64,000 bases of DNA, taken from NCBI GenBank assembly GCA_963794685.1, contig CAWCFK010000005.1, forward strand, positions 1 through 64,000, read 5' to 3'. Within the stretch, counting starts at the first letter, position 1. Every line of letters starts with the position of its first letter. Of this stretch, positions 1 through 18,318 are shown piece after piece. The notes beneath the pieces are model-generated. The model was not told the DNA's origin and made no database searches. It was given only the letters and a program-made list of their open reading frames with translations. Made by a program: the position numbers and the translations under genes. This DNA comes from CAVTWH01 sp963794685 (GTDB lineage: Bacteria; Actinomycetota; Actinomycetes; Mycobacteriales; Micromonosporaceae).

Positions 1-174
1 GGCACGGTGCGGACCACGACCGGCGGCGGCACGGTGGCCGATTGCGGCGGGGTCACGACGACCGGCGGGGCGGTCGGCGTTTCCTGCGCGAAAGCAGGGG
101 TTGCGATGAACGCGGTGGCGCACAGAAGCGGCGCGACGGCGCGGGCGAAGCGGGGGGCGAATTGCTGTTTTCAT
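1..174 (-). CDS. N-terminal fragment of a secreted protein (frameshifted, cut by window edge)
   Basis: Reading leftwards from an ATG at 174-172, the protein starts Met-Lys-Thr-Ala-Ile-Arg. After a one-base shift in or near the run of six G (152-157) it continues as a clear signal peptide (VAPLLCATAFIATPAFA) with an Ala-x-Ala site before Gln-Glu, then a Pro/Val/Thr-rich stretch (TAPPVVVTPPQ). This looks like the start of a periplasmic or envelope protein with a proline-rich linker. The rest lies outside the window, so no family can be named. It is divergent from rpoB. The frameshift belongs to the insertion-type errors seen throughout the first 9.7 kb. Confidence 0.5.
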   Translation of the reverse strand, partial: MKTAIRPPLRPRRRAASVRHRVHRNPCFRAGNADRPAGRRDPAAIGHRAAAGRGPHRA

Positions 175-332
175 GACGCGTCCATAATGAAGGGAACCCG
201 AGTCTTGTTCCGCTTTCGGTCGCCGCGGATTTGACCGTATTCGTTGACGAAAAATCACAATCGCGTTGATTTATAACGGAAAAATCGCGTCAAATTTTCG
301 TTGACTTTTTTGCAGATTCTTCGCTCGCGGGT

Positions 333-360
333 TTGACACTTTCCAACACGCTCCCTATAT
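333..360 (+). promoter_or_regulatory. Likely sigma70-type promoter for rpoBC
   Basis: TTGACA at 333-338 and CTATAT at 355-360 are 16 bases apart, a good housekeeping-type promoter for an alphaproteobacterium. It lies about 210 bases before the rpoB start. Bases 175-569 hold no gene I can support: 175-330 is AT-richer with several TTGA runs, and 361-569 would be a long untranslated leader. The usual rplJ-rplL genes are not upstream of rpoB here; a divergent secreted-protein gene is. The promoter is inferred from sequence match only. Confidence 0.5.
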
Positions 361-569
361 CGCCGCCTCCACCACAGCTTTCGGGAAATGACGCGGCGTC
401 GCGCACCGTGTCGGCACGAATTGGAGGCTGCCGGTTCACACGACGCCAAGAAGCTGCACGTCCAATTTCGCGAAACGAGAGTTTGGATGAGCGGCCTTTT
501 TGCGTCGTTTCGCGTGCCCGCCCGGTGGAATCCGGGCATGAATTGACGGCTGAAGAGGCGAAATCCCAC

Positions 570-4738
<4,169 letters not shown>

Positions 4739-4820
4739 CGGGTTCGGAGCGCTGCCTGCCGAAGGCAGCGCTCCCCTTCCCTGCCCGCCCAGAGATTTTT
4801 CCCCTAGAGGAAATTGAAAA

Positions 4821-9120
<4,300 letters not shown>

Positions 9121-9179
9121 GATGGCGACGAGGCAACCGAGGGTTCAACCCACTCCCCGTCGTATCGCGACAATCAATA

Positions 9180-9217
9180 AGCCGCCGTCCCGGTCTGTCC
9201 GGGCGGCGGTTTTCTTT
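9180..9217 (+). terminator. Rho-independent terminator of rpoBC
   Basis: A strong hairpin has left arm CCGCCGTCCCGG (one bulged T), loop TCTG, and right arm CCGGGCGGCGG, followed by TTTTCTTTT. It lies about 60 bases after the probable end of rpoC and before the DUF72 gene, as expected at the end of this operon. Confidence 0.85.
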
Positions 9218-9266
9218 TACACACGGCTCGGATAAGCCGCCGCCCACGCACGTGCGTTCACGCCGC

Positions 9267-9689
9267 ATGACGTTGTTCGTAGGCACCGCCGGGTGGAGCA
9301 TCGCCAAGCAGCACGCCGACGCGTTCGATGCGGGTGCGTCGATGCTGAACGCTATGCGACGCGCCTGAACGCGGTCGAGATCAATTCATCCTTTCACCGC
9401 CCGCATCGCCGGGCCACCTAGGAGCGCTGGGCCGCGGTCACGCCCCGGACATTTCCGCTTCTCCGCCAAGCTGCCAAAGGAAATCACGCATGAGCGGCGG
9501 TTGGGCGATGTAGGCGAACCCTGGCCCGTTTCCACGAGGAGGTTAGCCGGACTGGGAGCAAGCTGGCGGTGCTGATCGCGCAATTCCACCCAGCCTCGCT
9601 TCGACACGGCCAACGCGGCACATTTTCACGGCTGTTGCGGCGCGCATTATCAGCGCGTCGCGCTCGCCTGCGAGCCGCGCCATCGCCGA
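9267..9689 (+). pseudogene. DUF72 family protein, N-terminal part, broken and cut off by the chimera junction
   Basis: The ATG at 9267 opens MTLFVGTAGWSIAKQHADAF, the TIM-barrel start of DUF72 (YecE-like) proteins. Across several frame shifts it continues as LNAVEINSSFHRPHRRATY, RWAAVTP, KLPKEIT, FDTANAAHF and HYQRVALACEPRHR. Shifts occur near 9350, 9440, 9500 and 9600. A TAG at 9419-9421 sits where a Tyr codon is expected, so one base change also interrupts it. Homology stops near 9689, after which the DNA is actinobacterial. Only about half of a normal protein of roughly 240-260 residues is present. The function of DUF72 is not established. The damage matches the poor sequence quality of the whole left segment. 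Confidence 0.75.
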
Positions 9690-9719
9690 ACCTACTTCGT
9701 TCCGGTTGGTCTTGCTGCC
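9684..9719. other. Chimera junction between alphaproteobacterial and actinobacterial DNA
   Basis: To the left, DUF72 homology runs to ACEPRHR at 9686. To the right, actinobacterial MetH homology begins at AVLDGAWGTM from 9717. The bases between (CTACTTCGTTCCGGTTGGTC) fit neither gene clearly. Across this point GC content, codon use, sequence quality and taxonomy all change while two unrelated genes are truncated head to tail. I infer a joining artefact rather than a transfer event, because no integrase, repeat or other mobility signature is present and a housekeeping operon of another class is involved. Confidence 0.85.
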
Positions 9720-13271
<3,552 letters not shown>

Positions 13272-13274
13272 CAC

Positions 13275-13298
13275 GCTGCCTGTGCCGGGGGAGGCAGC
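13275..13298. terminator. Possible bidirectional terminator hairpin
   Basis: GCTGCCT at 13275-13281 and AGGCAGC at 13292-13298 form a perfect 7-bp stem with a 10-base loop in the 28-base gap between the convergent stops of metH and the phosphotransferase. There is no U tract, as is common in high-GC actinobacteria. Confidence 0.45.
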
Positions 13299-13299
13299 C

Positions 13300-14118
13300 T
13301 CAGGACAGCTGGCGCAGGACCAGGTCGACGACGGGCTGGTAGTCCTGCGGTCGTTCGGGCCCGGGGCGGCCCTGCCGGGCGCCGCCCTCGTTGCTGGCGA
13401 TGCGGTACATCAGCGCACGGATGAGCAGCTGGCCCCAGCCGGCGCGGGCGGCGTGCCGGCCGGCCAGTTCGGCCGGTGCGCCGTACCAGGTGAGGGCGTC
13501 GACCACGGCGACTGCCTGGGCCCAGAGCGCGGGGCGGAAGTAGAACGACCAGTCGATGACGGCGGGCGGTTGGCCGGGCGCGAACAGCACGTTGCCGAGC
13601 AGGTCACCGTGGACCAGTTGGGCCGGCAGGTCGATCGGGCGTCGGGCCCGGCCCAGCCGTAGCAGCAGGTCGGCCATGACTGCGTGCGGGTTGACCGGTA
13701 GCTCCTGCCAGGCGACCCGGTCGCCGTAGGACCACGGGTCGTCGCGGGTGTCAAGGAATGCCGGACGGGGTAGCGCGGCGAGCGCCCGGTGGACGGCGTC
13801 GGACAGGTCCAGCACCTCGTCCCAGCGGGTGGCGTCGGGCTGGCCGCTGACCGCCTGCCAGGCCTGCCAGCCGGACTCGACCCAGTTGCCGGCCCGGCTG
13901 GCCACCGGTAGGGGCATCCGGAACCGCGCTGACGCTGCCAGCGTGGACAGGGCAGCGGCGGTCCACGCCGCCGCCGCGGCATCGTCGCAGGGTTTGACGA
14001 TCCGGTCGCCGACGCGCCAGGTGCGTCCCTGACCGCCGGGTTCGACTACCGGGACACCAGTGGCGCCGAACGCGGCGAGCACGTGCGCGGGCGGTGCGCA
14101 AACCTTCACCAGCTGCAC
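13300..14118 (-). CDS. TIGR02569-type phosphotransferase family protein
   Basis: This 272-residue protein matches the actinobacteria-specific TIGR02569 family, whose members have an aminoglycoside-phosphotransferase-like kinase fold. The catalytic Brenner-type motif is LVHGDLLGNVLF near residue 168, followed by the metal-binding segment AVIDWSFYFRP. The N-terminal lobe shows VKPCDDAAAAAW, with a probable ATP-contacting lysine. The substrate of the family is unknown to me. The gene converges on metH and is divergent from the damaged hydrolase at 14249. No frame problems are seen. Confidence 0.8.
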   Translation of the reverse strand: MQLVKVCAPPAHVLAAFGATGVPVVEPGGQGRTWRVGDRIVKPCDDAAAAAWTAAALSTLAASARFRMPLPVASRAGNWVESGWQAWQAVSGQPDATRWDEVLDLSDAVHRALAALPRPAFLDTRDDPWSYGDRVAWQELPVNPHAVMADLLLRLGRARRPIDLPAQLVHGDLLGNVLFAPGQPPAVIDWSFYFRPALWAQAVAVVDALTWYGAPAELAGRHAARAGWGQLLIRALMYRIASNEGGARQGRPGPERPQDYQPVVDLVLRQLS

Positions 14119-14178
14119 GGTAGCGGTTCAGCGGACAGGTACGCGCGGACCTGTGGGCGGTGGCCCAGCCGCGTTACC

Positions 14179-14191
14179 TGACATAATGTCA
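14179..14191. promoter_or_regulatory. Perfect TGACAT-A-ATGTCA palindrome
   Basis: A 13-base perfect palindrome lies in the 130-base gap between two divergent genes, in a short AT-rich patch (14174-14200). It could be an operator for either gene. No regulator is linked to it. Confidence 0.35.
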
Positions 14192-14248
14192 ATTATCGAA
14201 TGCAGGCCGCCGGTGTGGGTGCCCCCACGTGTCGGCAAGGATGGGCCG

Positions 14249-14817
14249 ATGCGGCTGAACCTCGTCGAACACGGCCGCGGTACACCCGTCCTCGCGCTGC
14301 ACGGCTGGTGCGCCGACCACCGGCTCATGCTGGGCTGCCTGGAGCCGGCTCTACCCGGACCTGCCCGGCATGGGCGCGTCACCGGCACCGGCGCAGCTGG
14401 CCGCCAACGACGACATGCTCGCCGCGATCGGCGAACTCGTGGACGACGTGCTGGGCGACGAACCGTTCCTGCTGGTCGGTCAGTCCTACGGCGGGTACCT
14501 GGCCCGGGGGCTCACCCGGACCCGACCCGGCCAGGTGCTCGGACTCGCGCTGATCTGCCCGATCGCCAGCCGCCCCGGTCGGCAGCGGCGCAGCCGGCCG
14601 GAGCACGTCGTGCTACGTCCGGATGCGCGGCTGATCGCCGCCCTGGATGAGCGGACCGCCCGCGGGTACACCGACATCGCTGTCGTGCAGGATGCCGAAA
14701 CGCTGCGCCGGTTTCGCGGTGCTCGACGCGGCCGGGCACAACGCCCAGATCGAACAGCCGGCGCTGTGCGAGGCGCTGCTGTCGGAGTGGCTGTACCGGG
14801 TCGAAGCACAGCCGTGA
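14249..14817 (+). pseudogene. Alpha/beta hydrolase, internally deleted or misassembled
   Basis: The ATG at 14249 opens MRLNLVEHGRGTPVLALHGW, with the HG oxyanion motif. After a shift near 14347 the frame resumes at LYPDLPGMGASPAP and carries the nucleophile elbow GQSYGGYLARGL. A second break near 14713 leads to the C-terminal VLDAAGHNAQIEQ, which holds the catalytic histidine, ending with TGA at 14815-14817. The pieces total about 189 residues against roughly 250-270 for the family. Around ten residues appear missing at the first break and several tens (probably the lid and the acid residue) at the second. These are deletions, unlike the one-base insertions elsewhere. Substrate unknown. Either a decayed gene or collapsed GC-rich sequence. 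Confidence 0.65.
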
Positions 14818-14830
14818 CGCTGGGACGTCG

Positions 14831-15778
14831 TCACTGCGGGTCGTCGTAGCGGCCGGCGAGTTCGCCGGCGATCCGGGCGAGTTCCAGCTGGACCGAGCGT
14901 GGTCCGAGCACGTCGACCAGGCGACCCCAGCCGGCGAGGTGCCGGGCGATGTCCACCGGTGTCGGCGCACCCAGCTGGACGCGGGCACGACCGTCCTGAT
15001 CGCCGTCGCTGCGGCAGTGCCGCCCGAACTGGCCGCGCAGGACCGGCAGGAAACGGGCTTCGACGAGCACGGTTGCCCAGGTGCGGGAACGTCGCCCCTC
15101 GACCTGTCCGACGACCTGCTGCCAGGCCGCGTCCAGGCTGAAGTCGTCCGGTCGCGGTGCGGTCTGCTCGGTCGGCTCGGCCGCGATGATCCGGTCCACC
15201 CGGAAACTGCGCTGACCACGGTCAGTGCCGGCGACGAGATACCAGACGTCGTCCTTGTCGACCAGACCCCACGGGTCGACCAGCCGTTGGGTGCGCTCGG
15301 CGGCGCGGTCGGCGTAGGTCAGGCGGATCTTGCGACGCCCGACCACGGCGGTTTGCAGGACGTTCACCAGCTCGGGTCGACGCCGGTCGGGCTGCCCCCA
15401 GCCGGTCGGGTCGATCATCGTGGCGGTGGCCGCCGCCTGCGCATCGGCGCGGAAGGTCGACGGCAGCGCCTGCACGAGCTTGCGCAGCGCCGCCCTGGCG
15501 TCCGCGGAACCGGCCGCCGCCGGGCCGGCGAGCAGAAACAGGGCTTTCGCCTCGGTGGCGGACAGGCCGCTGAGGTCGGTACGGGCGCCGCCGACGAGCG
15601 ACCAGCCACCACCGCGACCCGGCTGGGGGTACACCGGAACGCCGGCGACGGACAGCGCCTGCAGGTCACGGCGGGCGGTGGCGAGCGACACCTCCAGCTC
15701 GGCCGCCAGCTCGGCGGCGGTCACCCGGCCCCGGGCCTGCAGGACCAGCAGAGCGGCGACCAGCCGGTCAGCGCGCAC
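14831..15778 (-). CDS. WYL-domain transcriptional regulator (YafY/DeoR-like)
   Basis: The 315-residue protein has an N-terminal winged helix (MRADRLVAALLVLQARGRVT, then AAELEVSLATARRDLQAL) and a central WYL domain around residues 140-215 (IRLTYADRAAER, DPWGLVDKDDVWYLVAGT, RSFRVDRI), thought to sense a ligand. It is divergent from the VOC gene at 15874, with a perfect inverted repeat at 15796-15828 between them. I infer autoregulation and control of that neighbour. WYL regulator plus VOC protein is a recurrent pairing in actinobacteria. Start is the ATG at 15778. Confidence 0.88.
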   Translation of the reverse strand: MRADRLVAALLVLQARGRVTAAELAAELEVSLATARRDLQALSVAGVPVYPQPGRGGGWSLVGGARTDLSGLSATEAKALFLLAGPAAAGSADARAALRKLVQALPSTFRADAQAAATATMIDPTGWGQPDRRRPELVNVLQTAVVGRRKIRLTYADRAAERTQRLVDPWGLVDKDDVWYLVAGTDRGQRSFRVDRIIAAEPTEQTAPRPDDFSLDAAWQQVVGQVEGRRSRTWATVLVEARFLPVLRGQFGRHCRSDGDQDGRARVQLGAPTPVDIARHLAGWGRLVDVLGPRSVQLELARIAGELAGRYDDPQ

Positions 15779-15795
15779 GGTTCCCCACCCTTCCG

Positions 15796-15828
15796 CCCTA
15801 AAGTGCTCAGTTGGTGAGCACTTTAGGG
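15796..15828. promoter_or_regulatory. Perfect 14-bp inverted repeat, operator between WYL regulator and VOC gene
   Basis: CCCTAAAGTGCTCA at 15796-15809 and its exact complement TGAGCACTTTAGGG at 15815-15828 flank a 5-base spacer (GTTGG). The left arm begins 18 bases before the regulator start codon and the repeat ends 46 bases before the VOC start. Its symmetry and position make it the likely binding site of the WYL regulator. Confidence 0.8.
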
Positions 15829-15873
15829 CCGAGGATGGTGGCTGTCACCCCACCGACGAAGGGACCACCTGCG

Positions 15874-16290
15874 ATGCTGCGAGGACTCACCACCGTCAGC
15901 TTCTTCGCCGACGACGTCGCCGCTGCCCGGGACTGGTACAGCGGGCTGCTCTCCGTCGAGCCCTATTTTGTGCGCCACGTCGCGGACCGGCCGGTGTACG
16001 TGGAGTTCCGCATCGGCGACTACCAGCATGAGTTGGGCATCGTCGACAGCCGCTTCGCCGGCCCCGACCGGTCCGACCGGGCCGGCGGCGCGCTCGTGTA
16101 CTGGCACGTGGACGACGTCGCGGGCAGCCTGGCGCGGCTGGTGTCGCTGGGCGCCACGGTGCACGAGAAGGTCGTCGAGCGGGGCCCCGGCTTCGTCACC
16201 GCCTCCGTGGTCGACCCGTTCGGCAACCTCCTCGGGGTGATGTACAACCGGCACTATCTCGAGGTTCTCCGGGCAACTCCGGCGGGATGA
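15874..16290 (+). CDS. VOC family (glyoxalase/dioxygenase fold) protein
   Basis: A single-domain 138-residue vicinal-oxygen-chelate protein starting MLRGLTTVSFFADDVAAARDW. It shows paired beta-alpha-beta-beta-beta modules (VYVEFRIGDYQHELGIV, then ALVYWHVDDVAGSLARLVSLGA and VVDPFGNLLGVM). VOC proteins are metal-dependent isomerases, dioxygenases or resistance proteins; the substrate cannot be read from sequence. I chose the ATG at 15874 because earlier starts run into the operator palindrome. It is probably controlled by the divergent WYL regulator. Confidence 0.85.
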   Translation: MLRGLTTVSFFADDVAAARDWYSGLLSVEPYFVRHVADRPVYVEFRIGDYQHELGIVDSRFAGPDRSDRAGGALVYWHVDDVAGSLARLVSLGATVHEKVVERGPGFVTASVVDPFGNLLGVMYNRHYLEVLRATPAG

Positions 16291-16319
16291 CCTGGAGCGG
16301 ACCGGCTACCATCCGGCGC

Positions 16320-16913
16320 ATGCCCGAACCACGCCCCGTCGCACCGGGCAGCGCAGAGCCGGCTGCGGACGTCCTCGTCCACGGCGCTGACCGGGCGCCC
16401 CGGCGCCCGCTGCTGCTGATCGTCGCGGCGCTGGTGGGCCTCGCCGTCGCCGCCGGGTATGCCCGCACCCATCAGGGCGGGCGGCCGGCGCCGGCGCCGA
16501 GCACAGCGGCACCAGCCGGACCGGCCCTGGCGGGTACCGGCGCCACCTGCGCCCGCCAGGTCGGCTCGCAGCTGGTGCTCGGGACGCAGGTGGTCAACCG
16601 GTCCAGCGCAACGGTGCAGCTGGTACGGGCCGGTGCCGGGCTGCCGATGGCGGGACTGCGCGCCCGGGAGACCAGTTGGCTGCCGTGCGCGGAGTACCCC
16701 GGGGACAGCGCGGCACCGGCCCCGGCGCTGGCCGCCGGGACGAGTACCTGGCTGAGCATCGCCTTCGACGTGCTGGTCGACTGCCCGGCACCGCTGCCCG
16801 TGCTGTTCAGCGTCCACTACCTGCGCGACGGCCAGGACAGCCTGGCCGACGTGGGCGGCTTCAACGACCTGGGCGAGGTGCCCTACAGCGGCGGCGTCTG
16901 CCCGACCGGGTAG
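16320..16913 (+). CDS. Membrane-anchored protein of unknown function
   Basis: The 197-residue product has a short cytoplasmic tail, one transmembrane segment (PLLLIVAALVGLAVAAGYA, about residues 30-48), a Pro/Ala-rich linker and an extracytoplasmic domain with four cysteines (ATCARQVG, LPCAEYPG, VDCPAPLP, GGVCPTG) that could form two disulfides. The domain looks like a small beta fold (LVLGTQVVNRSSATVQLV). No family recognised. It follows the VOC gene by 29 bases and converges on the conservon operon. An alternative start is the ATG at 16287. Confidence 0.65.
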   Translation: MPEPRPVAPGSAEPAADVLVHGADRAPRRPLLLIVAALVGLAVAAGYARTHQGGRPAPAPSTAAPAGPALAGTGATCARQVGSQLVLGTQVVNRSSATVQLVRAGAGLPMAGLRARETSWLPCAEYPGDSAAPAPALAAGTSTWLSIAFDVLVDCPAPLPVLFSVHYLRDGQDSLADVGGFNDLGEVPYSGGVCPTG

Positions 16914-16926
16914 CGTGCGGTCCGGC

Positions 16927-17331
16927 TCAGTCGGGTGGCAGGGTGCGCCCGCCGGTGTGGAAGTCCGCCGGCTCGGGCCGGATGCGGGTGCGGGTCAGGC
17001 AGAACTCGTTGCCTTCGGGGTCTTCCAGGACGACCCAGGAGCCGCCGGCCACGACGCGTTCGCTGCGGCGCGCCCCGAGGCCGAGCAGCCGGTCCAGTTC
17101 GGCCGCCTGGTCGACGTCGGCCGGGCACAGGTCGAAGTGCATCCGCAGCTTGCCGGTCTTGGCTTCGGGTACCCGCAGGAACAGGATCGTCGGGGCGTTG
17201 CCGGCGCCGGTGATGGCCACGCCGGTGTCGTCCTGGGCGAACTCGCGGTAGCCCAGCGCCCCGGCCCAGAAGGCGGCCAGCAGCTGCGGGTCGGCACAGT
17301 CGACGACGATCTCGCCGATCCGGCTGGTCAC
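16927..17331 (-). CDS. VOC family protein coupled to the conservon GTPase
   Basis: A GTG at 17331 overlaps the GTPase stop by four bases, so the gene should be translationally coupled as the last member of the conservon operon. The 134-residue product (VTSRIGEIVVDCADPQLLAAFW) has the actinobacterial glyoxalase-like features GYREF, PTILFLRVPE, KLRMHFDLCPADVDQAA and VVLEDPEGNEFCL. The substrate is unknown. The frame stays open further upstream, but that stretch is Arg/Gly-rich and antisense to the GTPase, so it is not real. Confidence 0.82.
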   Translation of the reverse strand: MTSRIGEIVVDCADPQLLAAFWAGALGYREFAQDDTGVAITGAGNAPTILFLRVPEAKTGKLRMHFDLCPADVDQAAELDRLLGLGARRSERVVAGGSWVVLEDPEGNEFCLTRTRIRPEPADFHTGGRTLPPD

Positions 17332-17882
17332 CGGGCGCCGGCCAGCAGCAGGGCCCGCTCCAGCACGGTGATCAGCGCGTCCCGGACGGAGCGGCGGTCC
17401 CGGGCGTCGAAGACGATGACCGGCACGTCGTCCGGGACGGCCAGCGCCCAGCGCACGTCGTCGAGGTCGTGCGGGACCTGGCCGTGGAAGCTGTTGACCG
17501 CCACCACGAACGGCAGGCCGGTCTGCTCGAAGTAGTCCACCGCGGGATAGCAGTCGTCCAGGCGGCGGGTGTCCACGATGACCAGGGCGCCGATCGCGCC
17601 GTCGGTCAGCTCCCGCCACATGAAGCCGAACCGGTCCTGCCCGGGGGTGCCGAAGAGGTACAGCACGATCTCGGAGTCCAGGGTGATCCGGCCGAAGTCG
17701 AGGGCGACCGTGGTGGTGGTCTTCTCCGGTACCTCGCCGGTGCGGTCGATGCGCGCGGCGACCTCGGTGATGGCCGCCTCGGTGCGCAGTACCGGGATTT
17801 CGGAGATGTGCCCCACCGCGGTGGTCTTGCCGACTCCGAACCCACCCGCGACGACGATTTTCAATGCGCGAGGGGTACCCAC
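17328..17882 (-). CDS. Conservon-type small GTPase (CvnD-like)
   Basis: The 184-residue ATP/GTP-binding protein carries the P-loop GGFGVGKTT, switch residues TTTTVALDFGRI, the G3-like LFGTPGQDRFGFMW, and VAVNSFHG in place of a classical NKxD motif. CvnD GTPases work with a roadblock protein and a membrane histidine kinase-like protein in actinobacterial conservons. The start is a GTG one base after the roadblock stop. Unusually, no DUF742 (CvnC) gene lies between roadblock and GTPase. Confidence 0.9.
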   Translation of the reverse strand: MGTPRALKIVVAGGFGVGKTTAVGHISEIPVLRTEAAITEVAARIDRTGEVPEKTTTTVALDFGRITLDSEIVLYLFGTPGQDRFGFMWRELTDGAIGALVIVDTRRLDDCYPAVDYFEQTGLPFVVAVNSFHGQVPHDLDDVRWALAVPDDVPVIVFDARDRRSVRDALITVLERALLLAGAR

Positions 17883-17883
17883 C

Positions 17884-18318
17884 TCAGTACCCCACCGTCC
17901 GCTTGAGCTCCTCGATCAGCTGCGGGGTGAGCACGGCGCCGGCCCGGTTGGCGAAGACGGCCATCTCGTAGGCCAGGTTGCCCAGGTTCGCCTCGCGGGA
18001 CGCGACCACGCCCATGATGGCGCCTGCACTGATGGCACTGACCAGCAGGTATCCCCCGTCCAGGTCGATGATGACCTTGTTGGGTGCGCCGAAGTCGTAC
18101 ACCGCGCTGGCGCCCTGGGCGAGGCTGATCACCGCCGACGTGATCGCCGCGAGCCGGTCGGCCTCGGCTCTCCCGACCGCTTCCGAACGCGCGATGAGCA
18201 GCCCGTCCGAGGAGACGGCGATGGCGTCGATCACCTCGGGGGTGTTCACGGCGAATTGGCGCAGCAGCCAGTTGAACTGCTGTGCGCCGTTGGAGACGGG
18301 CGTGGCGTGCACGGTCAT
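17884..18318 (-). CDS. Roadblock/LC7 domain protein (CvnB-like)
   Basis: The 144-residue roadblock-fold protein (FNWLLRQFAVNTPEVIDAIAVSSDG, then KVIIDLDGGYLLVSAIS) is of the MglB-like type that partners small GTPases. It overlaps the end of the upstream kinase gene by four bases and leads directly into the GTPase. In conservons it is thought to link the membrane kinase to the GTPase. Confidence 0.9.
   Translation of the reverse strand: MTVHATPVSNGAQQFNWLLRQFAVNTPEVIDAIAVSSDGLLIARSEAVGRAEADRLAAITSAVISLAQGASAVYDFGAPNKVIIDLDGGYLLVSAISAGAIMGVVASREANLGNLAYEMAVFANRAGAVLTPQLIEELKRTVGY

Noticed and set aside
7..234. Small plus-strand frame at the window start
   Set aside because: The minus strand gives a clean signal peptide there, so the plus frame is a shadow.
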